The notes: generated by a model from the sequence alone, not told the origin. DNA of 64,000 nucleotides from Nematopogon swammerdamellus (GCA_946902875.1 OX336340.1:22397566-22461565); one strand, 5' to 3'. Shown: positions 53,030-63,593, counted from the stretch's first letter. Program-made: numbers and translations.

Positions 53030-53575
53030 AGTGTGAGGTTTACTCGCGCACGGAGGTTTCCGTATCTATCCGCTATCAATAATATCCGTCAATCCGCTCA
53101 GGTTGCATGGTCTTCGAATTTTAATTTCGAAGATATGTAGGACGATCGGAGAGAAGCTTCAATGAGGTTGATAGCAATTTTACGGGGGGAAAATGACAGC
53201 ACCTTAATGAGGTCGTTGGCATTTTAGCGCCTAAAACAATGCAATGTATAAAAGCTTGTGGCGCCATCTATTATTCAATAGTGTGACTAATATATTTTAA
53301 TGAAACGTTTCTTGTATGGGGGCCCACCTTAATTTTTAACTTTTTCTTATTTTTCTTATTTGTTGTTTCATCCGCCATAGTAACACATATTCTGTGAAAG
53401 TTTCAACCGGCTACCTATTACGGTTCAAGAGATACTGCCCTCGGACAGACGGACGGACGGACGGACGGACGGACGGACGGACGGACGGACGGACGGACGG
53501 ACGGACGGACGGACAGACAGACGACGGAGGCTTAGTAATAGGCTTCCGTACGGGATACGGAAACCTAAAAACTGT
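53030..53575 (+). repeat. Family P repeat with expanded GACG microsatellite
   Basis: agtgtgaggtttactcgcgc ... ccgccatagtaacacatatt ... then about 17 GACG units (53448-53515) before acagacgacggaggcttagt. It starts ~35 bp after the candidate exon at 52889. Confidence 0.85.
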
Positions 53576-53589
53576 AATTTTAATTAGTT

Positions 53590-53865
53590 TTTTTTATCAC
53601 CTACTTCAATCCTGTCAGCCCATAATACCTTTGTGAACTAGGTGCCATGTCAGTGCTTCTCTTTGGTTGTGCCGTCTACACTGAACCGGACGGAAAACAC
53701 TAATTACTTAGCCGCTTTGACAGATCTTTCTTCGTCTTACGTGGAATCCGAACCACGGTCAGCCTCAACGGACTAATGGTCACGTACTGATTGCGACCGG
53801 ATGTGCTTAATTTAACGATCGAACGTCGATCCATAGCACCACCAAGCTACCGAATCTGACAAAAT
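53590..53865 (-). repeat. 5S-headed SINE, minus strand, diverged
   Basis: Plus-strand view: gtgaactaggtgccatgtca, cactgaaccggacgg, then ccgaaccacggtcagcctc and the head cagattc..agctaccg at ~53850. Complete but old. Confidence 0.7.
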
Positions 53866-54188
53866 GTGGTACTTATAAATATACATATGTATGTACTGTA
53901 CGACATGCGTAGTACGTACATAAAAATATGTTAAAAATATGTTAAAAATAATAATTGTAATTTAATAAGGAAACCAAAATTACAATTTAACTAGTATGAC
54001 TATTATATTTTACTTACCTACTTAATTGATATAAAATACTGAATCTAAACTAAATTGTGGATATGTGACATCCGCTGTGTCTGCCTACCTAAATTTTTTT
54101 CAAACAAATATCTTTAAAATAAATGTGTTTTCAATTTATGTAATAAACAAAATTTGCTTGATCTGATAGCTTTAGTTAGAACGTTTAG

Positions 54189-54384
54189 AACAGCCAGCAA
54201 CTATACCGCTGAATACAGTAGCCCTGTAACAAGAGGCGTCAATAGACACGTTTTACAACTATGCAGATTCAGCTACCGGTCTTTTGTTCCTGTAGAACAA
54301 TCATGTAACCAGAGAGAGAACCACAGACGAAGCAGACACAATATAAAGTGTTACCTGAAATGTAATACTCATCAAAAGATGTGA
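54189..54384 (+). CDS. Doubtful Cys-containing terminal exon candidate
   Basis: After possible acceptors (tttag at 54184-54188 and nearby) a frame reads TASNYTAEYSSPVTRGVNRH ... IKCYLKCNTHQKM-stop, followed ~100 bp later by gatgaataaatattt, a plausible poly(A) signal. It could be the last exon of the gene begun at 52889, but phase does not match directly, so a further exon would be needed. It may equally be chance. Confidence 0.2.
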
Positions 54385-54516
54385 AGTGTCCTGTCCGACA
54401 GCAAAATATATACACAGCATGCTTCTTTAGTTAAAGCTAACATAATTCTATTTTCCCCCATTGTGATAATTTTTTATAAATAGTGATGAATAAATATTTT
54501 TGTAGATTTGTACAGT

Positions 54517-54812
54517 GTGGGGCCGGTACTTTAAAAGAATAGCCCCACTGCATCTCTCCCCGTGTATGTCGTAAAAGGCGACTAAGGGATATGGTTCCCT
54601 TCTTATATTACTAGGTGGTAGGGTTTAACCCGCTCGGGTTGGTACCACCGCACTGAATGAAAGGTCGGTCGAAACGGCTATGTAAATAGTTTGTGTTTTC
54701 CGTCCAGTTCAGTGTAGCACACGTGGCACCAAGTTCACCCGGTGTTATGGGCTGACATCACGGATGTTGTAGGTGATGTAGCCAACCGTGTCAGTTTACA
54801 TTAAAAAAAAAA
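54517..54812 (+). repeat. SINE-family copy with tgtggggccggtac head
   Basis: tgtggggccggtactttaaa ... aaggtcggtcgaaacggct ... gtgtcagtttacatt plus an A run. A ~25 bp body deletion follows gttcagtgtagc. Confidence 0.85.
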
Positions 54813-54839
54813 TCTTATTCTTATTCTTATGACTCCTAC

Positions 54840-55040
54840 TATGTAGGCAGTGGCAAACATTTTTGTAAATGTAGACTAGGTGGACGTAAAAAAAAAAGTA
54901 TCCAGCGAAGTTTCTTGCCAGTTCTTCTTCGCTGTGATCGAACTGGCAAAATGCTAAATGTTAAATGTTAAAATATGATTAATCCGAGTGGAGTGTACTG
55001 TCTATGGATAATGAATAAATAAAGAATTAAAAATCACAAA
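54840..55040 (+). mobile_element. LINE 3' end, AATAAAG family
   Basis: agcgaagtttcttgccagtt, gatcgaactggcaaaatgc, aatgttaaatgttaaaatat, gaataaataaagaatt. Confidence 0.7.
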
Positions 55041-55054
55041 TAATTTGTATTGAC

Positions 55055-55445
55055 TGTTCGCGAGTCGAACTCGCGCACCGAGGGTCCCGTATCGCCATGT
55101 CACGGCCAGCGCTACTCACGCCATTTAGATGGCGTGTTATGAAATGCTTCATATTAGTTAAGGTCAAGCTTCATAATATATTCGGTAGATGGCGCGCGCG
55201 TATATACTTCTTGCTTTCTTCTATGGGAACCCCCGTGAATTTTTTACTTTTTTTTTAAATTTTATTATTTGTTGATATATCGGCCATAATAACACATTTT
55301 TTGTGAAAATTTCAACAGGCTACCTATTACGGTTCAAGAGATACATACCTCGGACAGACGGACGGACGGACGGACAGACAGACAGACAGACAGACGGCGT
55401 AGGCTTAGTAATAGGGTCCCGTACCTGATACGGAATCCTAAAAAA
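55055..55445 (+). repeat. Family P repeat, near full length
   Basis: cgagtcgaactcgcgcaccg ... cggccataataacac ... gacggacggacggacagaca ... acggaatcctaaaaa. Confidence 0.88.
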
Positions 55446-55480
55446 CAGTTTTTTAATCGATTTACAAACCATCCAATGCT

Positions 55481-55656
55481 GTACAGTGCCCGGCAGTAAA
55501 TAATGAACATCGAGCTTTAGAAAGAGACAATCCGGTTGTAGAGCGCCGTCCCTCTCGCACATAGACGTGCGAGTTCGTGCGACAGGGACGACGCTCTACA
55601 ACCCTATTGTCTCTTTCTAAAGCTCGATGTTCATTATTTACTGCGGGGTACTCTAC
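55481..55656. repeat. Foldback MITE, ~75-85 bp arms
   Basis: Left ggcagtaaataatgaacatc ... gtagagcgccgtccctctcg; right is the reverse complement (gacagggacgacgctctac ... gatgttcattatttactgc). Small loop near 55560-55568. Confidence 0.88.
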
Positions 55657-55744
55657 CAATGTTTATATTTTTAGGGTTTCCGGCTTCTTCCGTTTTTACC
55701 TTAAAAGGTAAAAGCGGAACTCTTATAAGATCCCCGTGTTCGTC

Positions 55745-55960
55745 AAGACGGGCGGCTGTAGGTTCCTTCCATTACATTACCAGGTGGTATAAAACCCATC
55801 CGAATTTATACCACCCTACTAAGTGAAAGTCCGTCGTCATACCTTTTTCGTCCAGTCCAGTTCAGTGTAACTGGCACGACGAAAATCACCAAAGTGAAAC
55901 ACTGGCATGGTTCCTAGTTCCGCCACGAACGGGCTGATTTTCAGCGGCTCCCGTTTTAAA
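55745..55960 (+). repeat. Old SINE body copy
   Basis: ccaggtggtataaaaccc, accaccctactaagtgaaag, ccagttcagtgtaactggca; strongly diverged, no A tail. Confidence 0.6.
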
Positions 55961-55984
55961 ATAATAAATACCTAAAATTGGAGT

Positions 55985-56190
55985 TAGAACATAAAATAAA
56001 AAAAACCCCCGACCCTTAAAAAGTCAAAAATAATTTCCGTTTACTTAATTAAAGGAGTCGGGAGACCGCTAAGTAAATTCCCGCGCAGCTCTGAGTTTTA
56101 TATTTTATTTACTTAGCGGTCCCCCGACTCCTTTAATTAAGTAAACGGAAATTATTTTTGACTTTTTAAGGGTCGGGGGTTTTTTAAATT
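55985..56190. repeat. Foldback, ~85 bp arms
   Basis: aacccccgacccttaaaaag ... ttaaaggagtcgggagaccg and its reverse complement ggtcccccgactcctttaat ... ctttttaagggtcgggggtt. The loop is near 56082-56095. Confidence 0.9.
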
Positions 56191-56214
56191 TGTAATTTAA
56201 CTTTTATTTCAAGC

Positions 56215-56397
56215 TTTTTAAAAAAAACCGCATGAAAATCGGTCCACTTTTTGAGATAAAATTTTTTTTTATCACTTAATTACTTGATTACTTGATTACA
56301 AACATAGCTAAGAACCATCCCGATTAAACAAGCTTCCTAATAAAAAAAACCGCGTCCAAATCGATCCATCCGTTTGGCAGCTACGATGCCACAGACA

Positions 56398-56444
<47 letters not shown>

Positions 56445-56490
56445 AACTTATAACACCCCTCCTTCTTTTTCGTCGGGGGTTAAAAATAAA
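56215..56490 (-). repeat. Dispersed repeat module with CA microsatellite
   Basis: Reverse complement of the 40215-40335 module. About 20 CA units at 56398-56440. Confidence 0.7.
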
Positions 56491-56736
56491 AACTATACAA
56501 AACCAAACAGAAAACATTAACATTCAATTGAAAGAACTCAACATACCTATATTAAAAATACTCAACAACATGCATAAAGCTTAACACATTATTGAAAATA
56601 AATAACATACAAAATAATAAACAATATTCATATATAGGTTCTCTCAATAATAATTTAACAAAAAGACACGGACAGCTACTGAAACATCCTGTAGACTTAC
56701 AACGTGAAAGGACACGCACGCCGCACGTGTTTTGTT

Positions 56737-56744
56737 TATAAAAG
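56737..56744 (+). promoter_or_regulatory. Candidate TATA box upstream of AGL
   Basis: tataaaag, about 92 bp before the ATG at 56829. A GC-rich 5' UTR-like stretch (cagtccgcgggggacacg) follows. Position suits a start site near 56768-56775. Confidence 0.45.
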
Positions 56745-56828
56745 TGAACAGGAGAGTTGGTCCTGCTCCCATACTGTGCGTTGAACAGTCCGCGGGGGAC
56801 ACGTGTGTTATTGCAAGTCGCGGGCGCG

Positions 56829-56894
56829 ATGCCGAAAATGTTGAACCGTGAAACGAGCGACTATGGCAGGAAGCTTCAGGATAAGATGGAGAAG
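56829..56894 (+). CDS. AGL: AGL, candidate coding exon 1
   Basis: ATG at 56829 encodes MPKMLNRETSDYGRKLQDKM + EK up to a GT donor at 56895 (gtgttg, weak). Debranching enzymes start with a short variable segment ending in a similar 'MEK' just before the conserved LE.G..LQF block. It ends in phase 0, whereas the next certain exon (59822) needs phase 2, so a small exon of roughly 20 nt would have to lie between. Assignment to AGL rests on position, strand and that resemblance. Confidence 0.45.
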
Positions 56895-59821
56895 GTGTTG
56901 ATTTATTATTAAATACATTTTGCGTGTTTTATCTTTATTATTATAAAAAAAAAACGAACGAAGTTTATATTTTTTATATTTCATATTAATATTTTGTTTA
57001 TTTTTATTTTCTTCATTTATTATATAGGTAGTACTTACATAAGAAAAACCAGTTATGATTACATAAGTAGTAAATATATATTTAAAAACAATTATGATGC
57101 TAACTTAAAATACTAAATTTTTAGTAAACAAAAAAACAAAATGCCATAAGAGAATAAGAAAACTATAACCTCAACTATACATTTGATGCGAAAAAATCCT
57201 ATATTAAAAAAAAGTTTATCTAATATAAATATATATTGCATATTTGTATTGTATATTTTCTATCACTATTATTCTAAAATAGAATGACATGTTTTCATTA
57301 ACAATATATGATTTAAGTTGGTGTAAGTATAACGGTATTACTTATAGAATAGATTCATTGTATAATATTTTCGTTAGGTTATTTTCGTGGCCTTTTTTGG
57401 CAAACGTCTCAGACCGTCGCGTGCCAACAAACCGTGTAAGCTAATTTTACGCAAAAATTCTAATCTGGGGGCACGGCCGTGCCCCCGCCCAGTCGAGCAA
57501 ATACGGCCGTACCATGCTTTTCTAGAAGCAACTCTGGGTACTTTTGGCCACTTATCCAGTTTAAACAGAAAGTGTATGTTTTTTTGTTTTAGTACTTTAC
57601 ATATACGGTTGTTTCAGAATAGGGTTTCGTAACTTCAGGGTTCGAATGGGGCCCATATTTGAAGCTTTGTCCCAGATTCGGTCATTTTATAGTACTACTT
57701 TTTAGTGAAAATCGTTTCATCGACACTTGGTGGACGGTTAACGTCCGCCTTTATTAAAAAAAAAGATTGGACTAGGTCATTGCACTCCATAGACCTAGAC
57801 AGCACTGTTGCCCAATCTCCCCATAATCACTGTCCATCGAGTTTTTATAACAATTTCCAATTTTTGTATGAAAAAAAAAATACGCAATTTCGATTTGAGT
57901 GATAAGGATTTTTTTTTTCTTCTAATAATAAGTAGGTACTTTCTATTCCTGAAGTTTCTCAAGCCTATCCTGAAACATCCTGTATACATAGCTAAAATTT
58001 TATGGTTGCAAAACTGAAAATTTGTCCCCGACAGTATTTGAACCTGGGACTCTGCCACTGCGACTATTGCATTACCAACTTCGCCACCTGGCTGATGACT
58101 TCATCTGACGGTCAATGTCAGTTTCAAATGCTGGTTGAGGAAGAGTTTTCTCTTTAATCTTTATTTTCCACTTTGTACCTATCTATTTAATCAAAAACGT
58201 TTTTTGGGTACCTAAGCATGTGCTTCAATCAGCCAATATTATTTTTTTTTTTATGGAAACTGAGACGGTTGGCTACATCACCTACAACATCCGTGATGTC
58301 AGCCTATAACACCGGGGGAACTTGGTGCCACGTCAGTGCTTCCCTTCGGTCGTGCCGGCGACACTGAACTGGACGGAAAACACAAACTATTTACATAGCC
58401 GTTTCGACCGATCTTTCATTCAGTGCGGTGGCACCAACCCGGGCGGGTTAAACCCTACCACCTAGTAATATAAGAAGGGAGTCTAATCCCTTAGTCGCCT
58501 TTTATCACCCCAGAGAAGGTGCCATAACGAGAAAGTTCTCTTTAGATTGCTGACTATACTAAACTAGAGGAGAACACTGCCGAGCCTGATAGGCGGCCTC
58601 GTATGCGGCCATCTTACATCCAGTATGGTGGTACCAACCCGCCCAGTCGGCTGCAATTTAAGCTCACCACCTAATAAGGAAGGGGCGAGGGGAGGCACCT
58701 ACAGTTTCAGTTCAAGTTGTATCAATATCTAATCAAGTAAATGTATTTGTTCCACGTAGAGACAGATGGTGGAACGGCGGGTGCAAGCCGGCGCGAGCCC
58801 CGTGCCTCCGGGGGGCAAGCCACATGGTGCCCAAATCCGAGTGCTCACACTGAACCATGGTGAACATCAAGACTCCAGCCTTTACAGGTACAGTCGCGCT
58901 ATGGACAATAATACTGGATCGATCATACATAGGCGAGCGGAGTAACCACGCACGGGCGCCAGGCTCACTGACTGCCTGAGCGCGTGCGAACTGCATCTCG
59001 CTCACTCACGAAGGCACTCGATCGCCTTATCTCTTTCTCATCTTTAAGTGTGTGTAGGTGAATTCGTAGACGAGGAAAGAAATACTGTGCGACTGCGTGA
59101 TCGATAGAGATGGAAAAACATCGCGTACACAATGTTCCCCGCTCCCTCGCCGTCTTCTTACCCCTTTCGCGGCGACCCCGGTTTGCTTTGTTGAAGACGT
59201 TAATGATGAATCCAGTATTATTGTCCACGAGTCGCGCTCTCAAGGGCATTTCAACATCTAGTGAACCGTGTCGTTATGGCCACCCGCAAATGTACTGTGA
59301 AAGAAACTATCAGAATGAAACAGAACACAATCCTAACTTTATAACGTTTCATATCTACTTTAAATAATGAAGATGTGGCTCTAATACAAACCGAATTGTT
59401 CCGCGCGCCGAAATAAAGGTACGGTAGCGGGCCTCGCCCCTAGTTACATACTTTCATCTAGCTAGAAGGTATATCGTTTACCTGAACGTAGCTAGCTCTT
59501 CTTTGCTTACTTTCTTCTTTTTAAATAAGAATTTCGAGCTAGCAAAGCCTCGGGCAAAAGCTAGTAAGAAATAAGAAAGTTTTTTAATAAAATAAAATAA
59601 ATAGGTATTATCAATTGATCCGCACTTGTGATTGGAGTGGACCTAAAATGTACCGTAAGTAACGTAAGCCCGCTAGGCTTACGTACTTTGTTAATTTTAA
59701 ATACCAATCTCACGCGAGCGAAGTCGCGGGTAAAAGCTATCATTTAATATTTGGTTATACTATATTGTCAACGATTGTATAATCCTTCTAACTAATACAA
59801 TAATGTGAATATTGCTTACAG
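56895..59821. other. AGL intron region (first intron), no further exon identified
   Basis: 57360-57660 is a dispersed repeat with a gggggcacggccgtgccccc palindrome. 57960-58105 is a minus-strand tRNA-like SINE head (box A-like ggtggcgaagttggtaatg, box B-like ggttcaaatac). 58506-58690 is a minus-strand LINE 3' UTR piece. 58893-59238 carries a short inverted repeat (ggacaataatactggat). A microexon for AGL may hide here. Confidence 0.5.
58240..58505 (-). repeat. SINE-family copy, minus strand
   Basis: Plus-strand view: T run, atggaaactgagacggttgg, cactgaactggacgg, ccctaccacctagtaatata, ttagtcgccttttat. Confidence 0.85.
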
Positions 59822-59916
59822 ACTGGAGAAAGGCTGCTATTTGCAATTCTGTCCCGGCCCTAGTCTGCTGGGACACAAAGTGTTCCTCTACTGTAACTAT
59901 GTTTCCTCCAGCAACC
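59822..59916 (+). CDS. AGL: AGL exon (N-terminal domain)
   Basis: Acceptor attgcttacag and donor gtgagt. Encodes LEKGCYLQFCPGPSLLGHKV + FLYCNYVSSSN, the conserved start of eukaryotic glycogen debranching enzyme ('LE.G..LQF..GP.L.G..V'). 95 bp: enters with one base completing a codon and leaves one base, which joins the next exon as glutamine (C|AA). Confidence 0.88.
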
Positions 59917-60426
59917 GTGAGTTACATAGTTCACTCCATTAATAAAATTAATTAATATATAAGGTCTTTTTTTTTAACTGGCCATGCGTAAAGGGGGTGT
60001 TCTGTATCGGAAATAGATCATATTAAAATTATAAAAAAGGGGGGTAATATTTTTATATTTTATTTTTATAATTTATTTTATAATAAACAAATACTAACAG
60101 ACTCTCCCAAATATATTTAACACCTTTTGCTAAGAAACTATGTTTCTATTTCTAACAATTACTGAGATAATTTGTAAAAGTTTATTAAAGTTTGAATGCA
60201 TGCGTTGGGTAGGTAGTAGCTACCTACCTACGTAACTTCGCACATTATCTGTGCTACGCACGCCGCGGCGGTTATTGAACTACGGCCTTGAAACACATTC
60301 AGGGAGAAGTCCTCCTTTGCATCTTATGTAAATTTTCTAATGCACTTTGTACTGGTAATGTTTACTAGAGCAATAAAGCGTTTTCCATCCATCTATCTAC
60401 CTACCTTCTTTCACTCGTCTATATAG
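59917..60426. other. AGL intron, no feature seen
   Basis: AT-rich; gtaggtagtagctacctacc palindrome near 60210. Nothing else recognised. Confidence 0.4.
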
Positions 60427-60631
60427 AATCGGATCGGTCGAGTGCGGAGGTGGCGGAGTTCGTCCGCAACCAGTACTACTCGCTGGAGTGGTGCCGCGCG
60501 GACGGCGACAGCCCGCACGCCGCCCCCGCCGCGCTCGGCTCCGGCGTGCTGCTGCAGGACACGGACCTCTTCTGCGAGATCTTCCTGGCGCGCGCCGGCA
60601 GCTACCACTTCTACTTCGTCTATGAGAACGG
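60427..60631 (+). CDS. AGL: AGL exon
   Basis: Encodes (Q)SDRSSAEVAEFVRNQYYSL, EWCRADGDSPHAAPAALGSG and VLLQDTDLFCEIFLARAGSY, then HFYFVYENG. Very GC-rich codon use. The ending matches the debranching enzyme motif 'aGSf.YYF....'. Donor gtgagt at 60632. Ends two bases into a glycine codon. Confidence 0.9.
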
Positions 60632-60654
60632 GTGAGTCCACTCAGTGAATAAAC

Positions 60655-60701
60655 GTGAATAAACGTATGCGTGTACAGTGTACACGCATACGTTTATTCA
60701 C
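60655..60701. repeat. 47 bp perfect palindrome just after an AGL donor site
   Basis: gtgaataaacgtatgcgtgt + aca, a single central g (60678), then the exact reverse complement. It starts 23 bp after the donor. Confidence 0.95.
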
Positions 60702-60905
60702 AGAACCGGGAAATTGTGGAACGCACTCCCTGATCATATATTTCCTCCCAAGTACAGCCTGAGGTTTTTCAACAGTGGCGTGAAAAGGCTCCTGTCAGGC
60801 TGGCATGGCATTCGCAATCCCCGTGCATCACAGAATGTCCATGGGCATCGTGTGTCACCTACTCGTAGGTGAAACGATGCCACATGTCGCACTTTCCATA
60901 AAAAA
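60702..60905 (+). mobile_element. LINE 3' end (reverse transcriptase C-terminus)
   Basis: TGKLWNALPDHIFPPKYSLR + FFNSGVKRLLS matches the C-terminal 'WN.LP..iFP..Y....FK..v' motif, then gtcaggctggcatggcattc and an A run at 60900. Confidence 0.75.
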
Positions 60906-61491
60906 AAATATATACGTAACACGTTAATCTCCTATTGGGGTAGGACAGAGACGACGATTCTCCGCGTGCCTCTGCTGTGGTATCATAATGTTTTTAGAGT
61001 TCCATACCTTAAAATGTAAAAACGGAACTCTTATAGATCACTCCCGTGTCCGTCTGTCTGTCTGTCACTGAGGTTTTTCTTGAAAACTAAGTAACATAGA
61101 AACTTGAAATTTGGCTGAATGATCGATCTTGACGGCGCACACATATATTGCTCGCCAATAACTAGATAAAAATGTATTTTAGATTAATATGGGGGGTCAG
61201 TTTGGTATAAATAGAAAGAAATGAAAATGTGCAAAAAAATTTTGTTCCCCTAGGTTTTCAAAATTTTAATTTGGATTTTATTAGGGTTAGTGCTTATATA
61301 TTAAACCATAGATTTGGCAAAAAAATATAAGGTATGTTTATATTTTCATTAGAAGAAGCAATGGTTTGCCTGCCAGTCAAACCATTGCTGTAGTTTTTAT
61401 TAAGGCACAATTGACCCATATATACACACACACATAAAGAGTTTCTCCCGCAGTCAATATTTTACATTACATTGTTACCAAAATGTTGCAG
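60906..61491. other. AGL intron, repeat pieces
   Basis: 60915-60990 minus-strand piece of the 4195-type module. 61005-61075 gttccata...aaaacggaactcttatag followed by gtctgtctgtctgtc. A 25 bp hairpin around 61355-61390 (agcaatggtttgcctg / cagtcaaaccattgct). No exon. Confidence 0.5.
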
Positions 61492-61702
61492 TGAGTCAAC
61501 GATCGGCCCCCAAGGTTCCGGTTTCTTCCACGTGGCACCGACGCTTCGCTTCGGTCCGGGCAGTCAGGACACGTTGCCGCTAGATTGTGTGCAGTGCCAG
61601 ACAGTGCTGGCGAAGTCACTCGGCCCTCTGCCCACGTGGGAGGGCAAGCTGAGGGTCGCCAAGGAGAGCGGATATAATATGATTCACTTCACTCCTGTTC
61701 AG
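61492..61702 (+). CDS. AGL: AGL exon (start of the glucanotransferase GH13-like domain)
   Basis: Glycogen debranching enzyme has 4-alpha-glucanotransferase and amylo-1,6-glucosidase activities and trims glycogen branches in the cytosol. This exon encodes [40 protein letters not shown] and [17 protein letters not shown]. These match the very conserved 'LPLDC...Q T.LAK.LGP...[19 protein letters not shown]' of AGL. Acceptor atgttgcag ends at 61491; donor gtatgt at 61703. Phases 2-in and 0-out fit both neighbours. Confidence 0.95.
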
Positions 61703-61724
61703 GTATGTATATGACTTTTAGTTT

Positions 61725-62005
61725 TTAGGTTTCCGTATCCCGTACGGAAGCCTATTACTAAGCCTACGCAGCCGTCTGTCTGTCTGTCTGTCCTACTGTT
61801 GTATCTTTCGAACCGTAATAGGTATCCGGTTGAAATTTTCACAGAATATGTGTTATTATGGCGGATAGAACAACAAATAATAAAAAAAAATAAAAAGTTA
61901 AAAATTAAGGGGGGTTCCCATACAAGAAACATTTTTTTTTCGATGATTTTTTTTGTGGTGCGGAAACCTCGGTGCGTGACTGCGACTCGCACTTGGCCGG
62001 TTTTT
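61725..62005 (-). repeat. Family P repeat, minus strand
   Basis: Plus view: ccgtatcccgtacggaagcc ... tgtgttattatggcggatag ... gcgactcgcacttggccggt. Confidence 0.88.
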
Positions 62006-62084
62006 TATTATATAATATCCACTACAAATCATTATCTGAGAACACCTTATCAATTTTTTTCATAAATTCAAAATTGGTTTTTTG

Positions 62085-62165
62085 TCAAAATACAGGCCTA
62101 GCCACCCATAAGGTGTCTAACGACGCCAATGGACACTCGCTTGTGTGCAAGTGCCATGTCAGGCT
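62085..62165 (-). mobile_element. LINE 3' tail fragment, minus strand
   Basis: gccacccataaggtgtctaa and gtgccatgtcaggctgaca are the reverse complement of the common LINE tail. Confidence 0.5.
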
Positions 62166-62234
62166 GACAGGTGCAGTGGTGTTATTGGCTGTGCCTGATC
62201 TTCCGTCGGACTTTTGGACACAGTCAATCGTGAC

Positions 62235-62458
62235 GGTTGTTAGACTTACTAGCCGGTAGGGTTCATCCACCGCACTAAATGAAACGTCGGTCGAAACGGC
62301 TATGTAAATAGTTTGTGTTTTCCGTCCAGTTCAGTGTAGCCGGCACGATCGAAGGGAAGCACTGACATAGCACCTAGTTCACCCGGTGTTATGGGCTGAC
62401 ATCACGGATGTTGTAGGTGATGTAGCCAAACGTGTCAGTTTCCATAAAAAAAAAAAAA
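62235..62458 (+). repeat. SINE body and tail, directly upstream of an AGL exon
   Basis: ggtagggttcatccaccgca, aaacgtcggtcgaaacggct, ctgacatcacggatgttgta, then an A run ending at 62458. The AGL acceptor AG is at 62479-62480. Confidence 0.85.
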
Positions 62459-62480
62459 TGTACGCTCTCGTGTATTTCAG

Positions 62481-62618
62481 GAATTGGGCGCGTCCAACTC
62501 GAGCTACAGCCTGTCCAACCAGCTGGCGCTGAACCCGCTGTTCAGTGCGGACGTGGGCCGCGAGGTGACCTTCGCTGACATTGAGAACCTGGTCAACAAG
62601 ATGAGAAACGAGTGGAAG
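62481..62618 (+). CDS. AGL: AGL exon, last one in the window
   Basis: Encodes ELGASNSSYSLSNQLALNPL, FSADVGREVTFADIENLVNK and MRNEWK, matching the AGL segment 'LG.S...YSL.NQL.LNP.F........v..lv.k...eW'. Acceptor cgtgtatttcag, donor gtatgc at 62619. In phase 0, out phase 0. The rest of the ~1500-residue enzyme lies beyond the right edge, so only about the first tenth or so is here. Confidence 0.93.
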
Positions 62619-63329
62619 GTATGCCTTATTTATTATTATATTATTATTTTATTATAGCCTAATGCGCTGTCGCTATATTAATTTCTAATTACACCTTATG
62701 GGTGACACGGCGCCACATGTCGCGCTTTCTATTAAAAAAAATGTATAATCTGTCTGGTTCAAGTTCGCCGTCAAATAAATTTGCCAATAATGAGATCGTC
62801 TCATATATCTAAATATGACATAATGTTTTACGGAGATAGATTAAATCCAGGGAAGTCTCCGGTATGGCACCTACCTTCTCGGAGGTGATATTGGCTAGTC
62901 GGAGCATGCACTTTAGCCCCTCCAACTCAGCCACCCATACCTGATTACATAAAAAAAAAAAGAATAAGAAAATGAATACTGAGCTCAAACCTTTTGAATT
63001 TTTTCATAAAAAAAATCACATGAGAGAAAACCAAATTGGTAGATTTGTTTCGACTGTGTTCTATTCTAACGCCAACAGCTCAGCTCATATGAATAATGGC
63101 GTGATGATATATATAGCATATAACCTGACGGAAATATGTCGCATTACGTAGGCAAAAACCGTAAGCAAATAGGTTGAGCTGTTCTTTATTTATACGCGAA
63201 CATACACACATATTTTTTATAGCTTGCATATGTGACGTCACGTGCCAATCGAGCCGTATTTTCGAATGGGCCGACTTTGAAAGGGAACTGTTGTTATTAA
63301 CTTGTCCAACATTAGGTATTGTGTGATAA
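62619..63329. other. AGL intron, repeat pieces only
   Basis: 62690-62740 LINE tail (cttatgggtgacacggcgcc). 62840-62955 LINE 3' UTR piece (ccttctcggaggtgatattg). No exon recognised. Confidence 0.5.
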
Positions 63330-63560
63330 ATTTTTAGAAATAGTGGTGACTCGTACTATGTATGCAGTGGCAAATTTTTTTTTAAATGAACACTAAGTGG
63401 ACGTAAAAAAAAAATTATCCAGCGAAGTTTCTTGCCAGTTCTCTGTGATAGTCGAAATGGCAAAATGCTAAATATTAAATGTTAAAATATCACGAATCCG
63501 AGTGCAGTGTATATATGTGTCTATAGATAATAATGAATAAAGAATTTAAAAAAAAGAATT
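63330..63560 (+). mobile_element. LINE 3' end, AATAAAG family
   Basis: ccagcgaagtttcttgccag, aaatggcaaaatgctaaata, gagtgcagtgtatatatgtg, aatgaataaagaattt. Confidence 0.7.
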
Positions 63561-63593
63561 GATTTGCATGTAAATCTAAAGTTAGCGGACGAA

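Noticed and set aside
57468..57488. Regulatory palindrome gggggcacggccgtgccccc
   Set aside because: It belongs to a dispersed repeat-like stretch, so a specific regulatory role is not supported.
57985..58100. tRNA gene on the minus strand
   Set aside because: Box A and B-like blocks are present, but the T arm has mismatches and the segment runs into repeat sequence. Treated as a SINE head.
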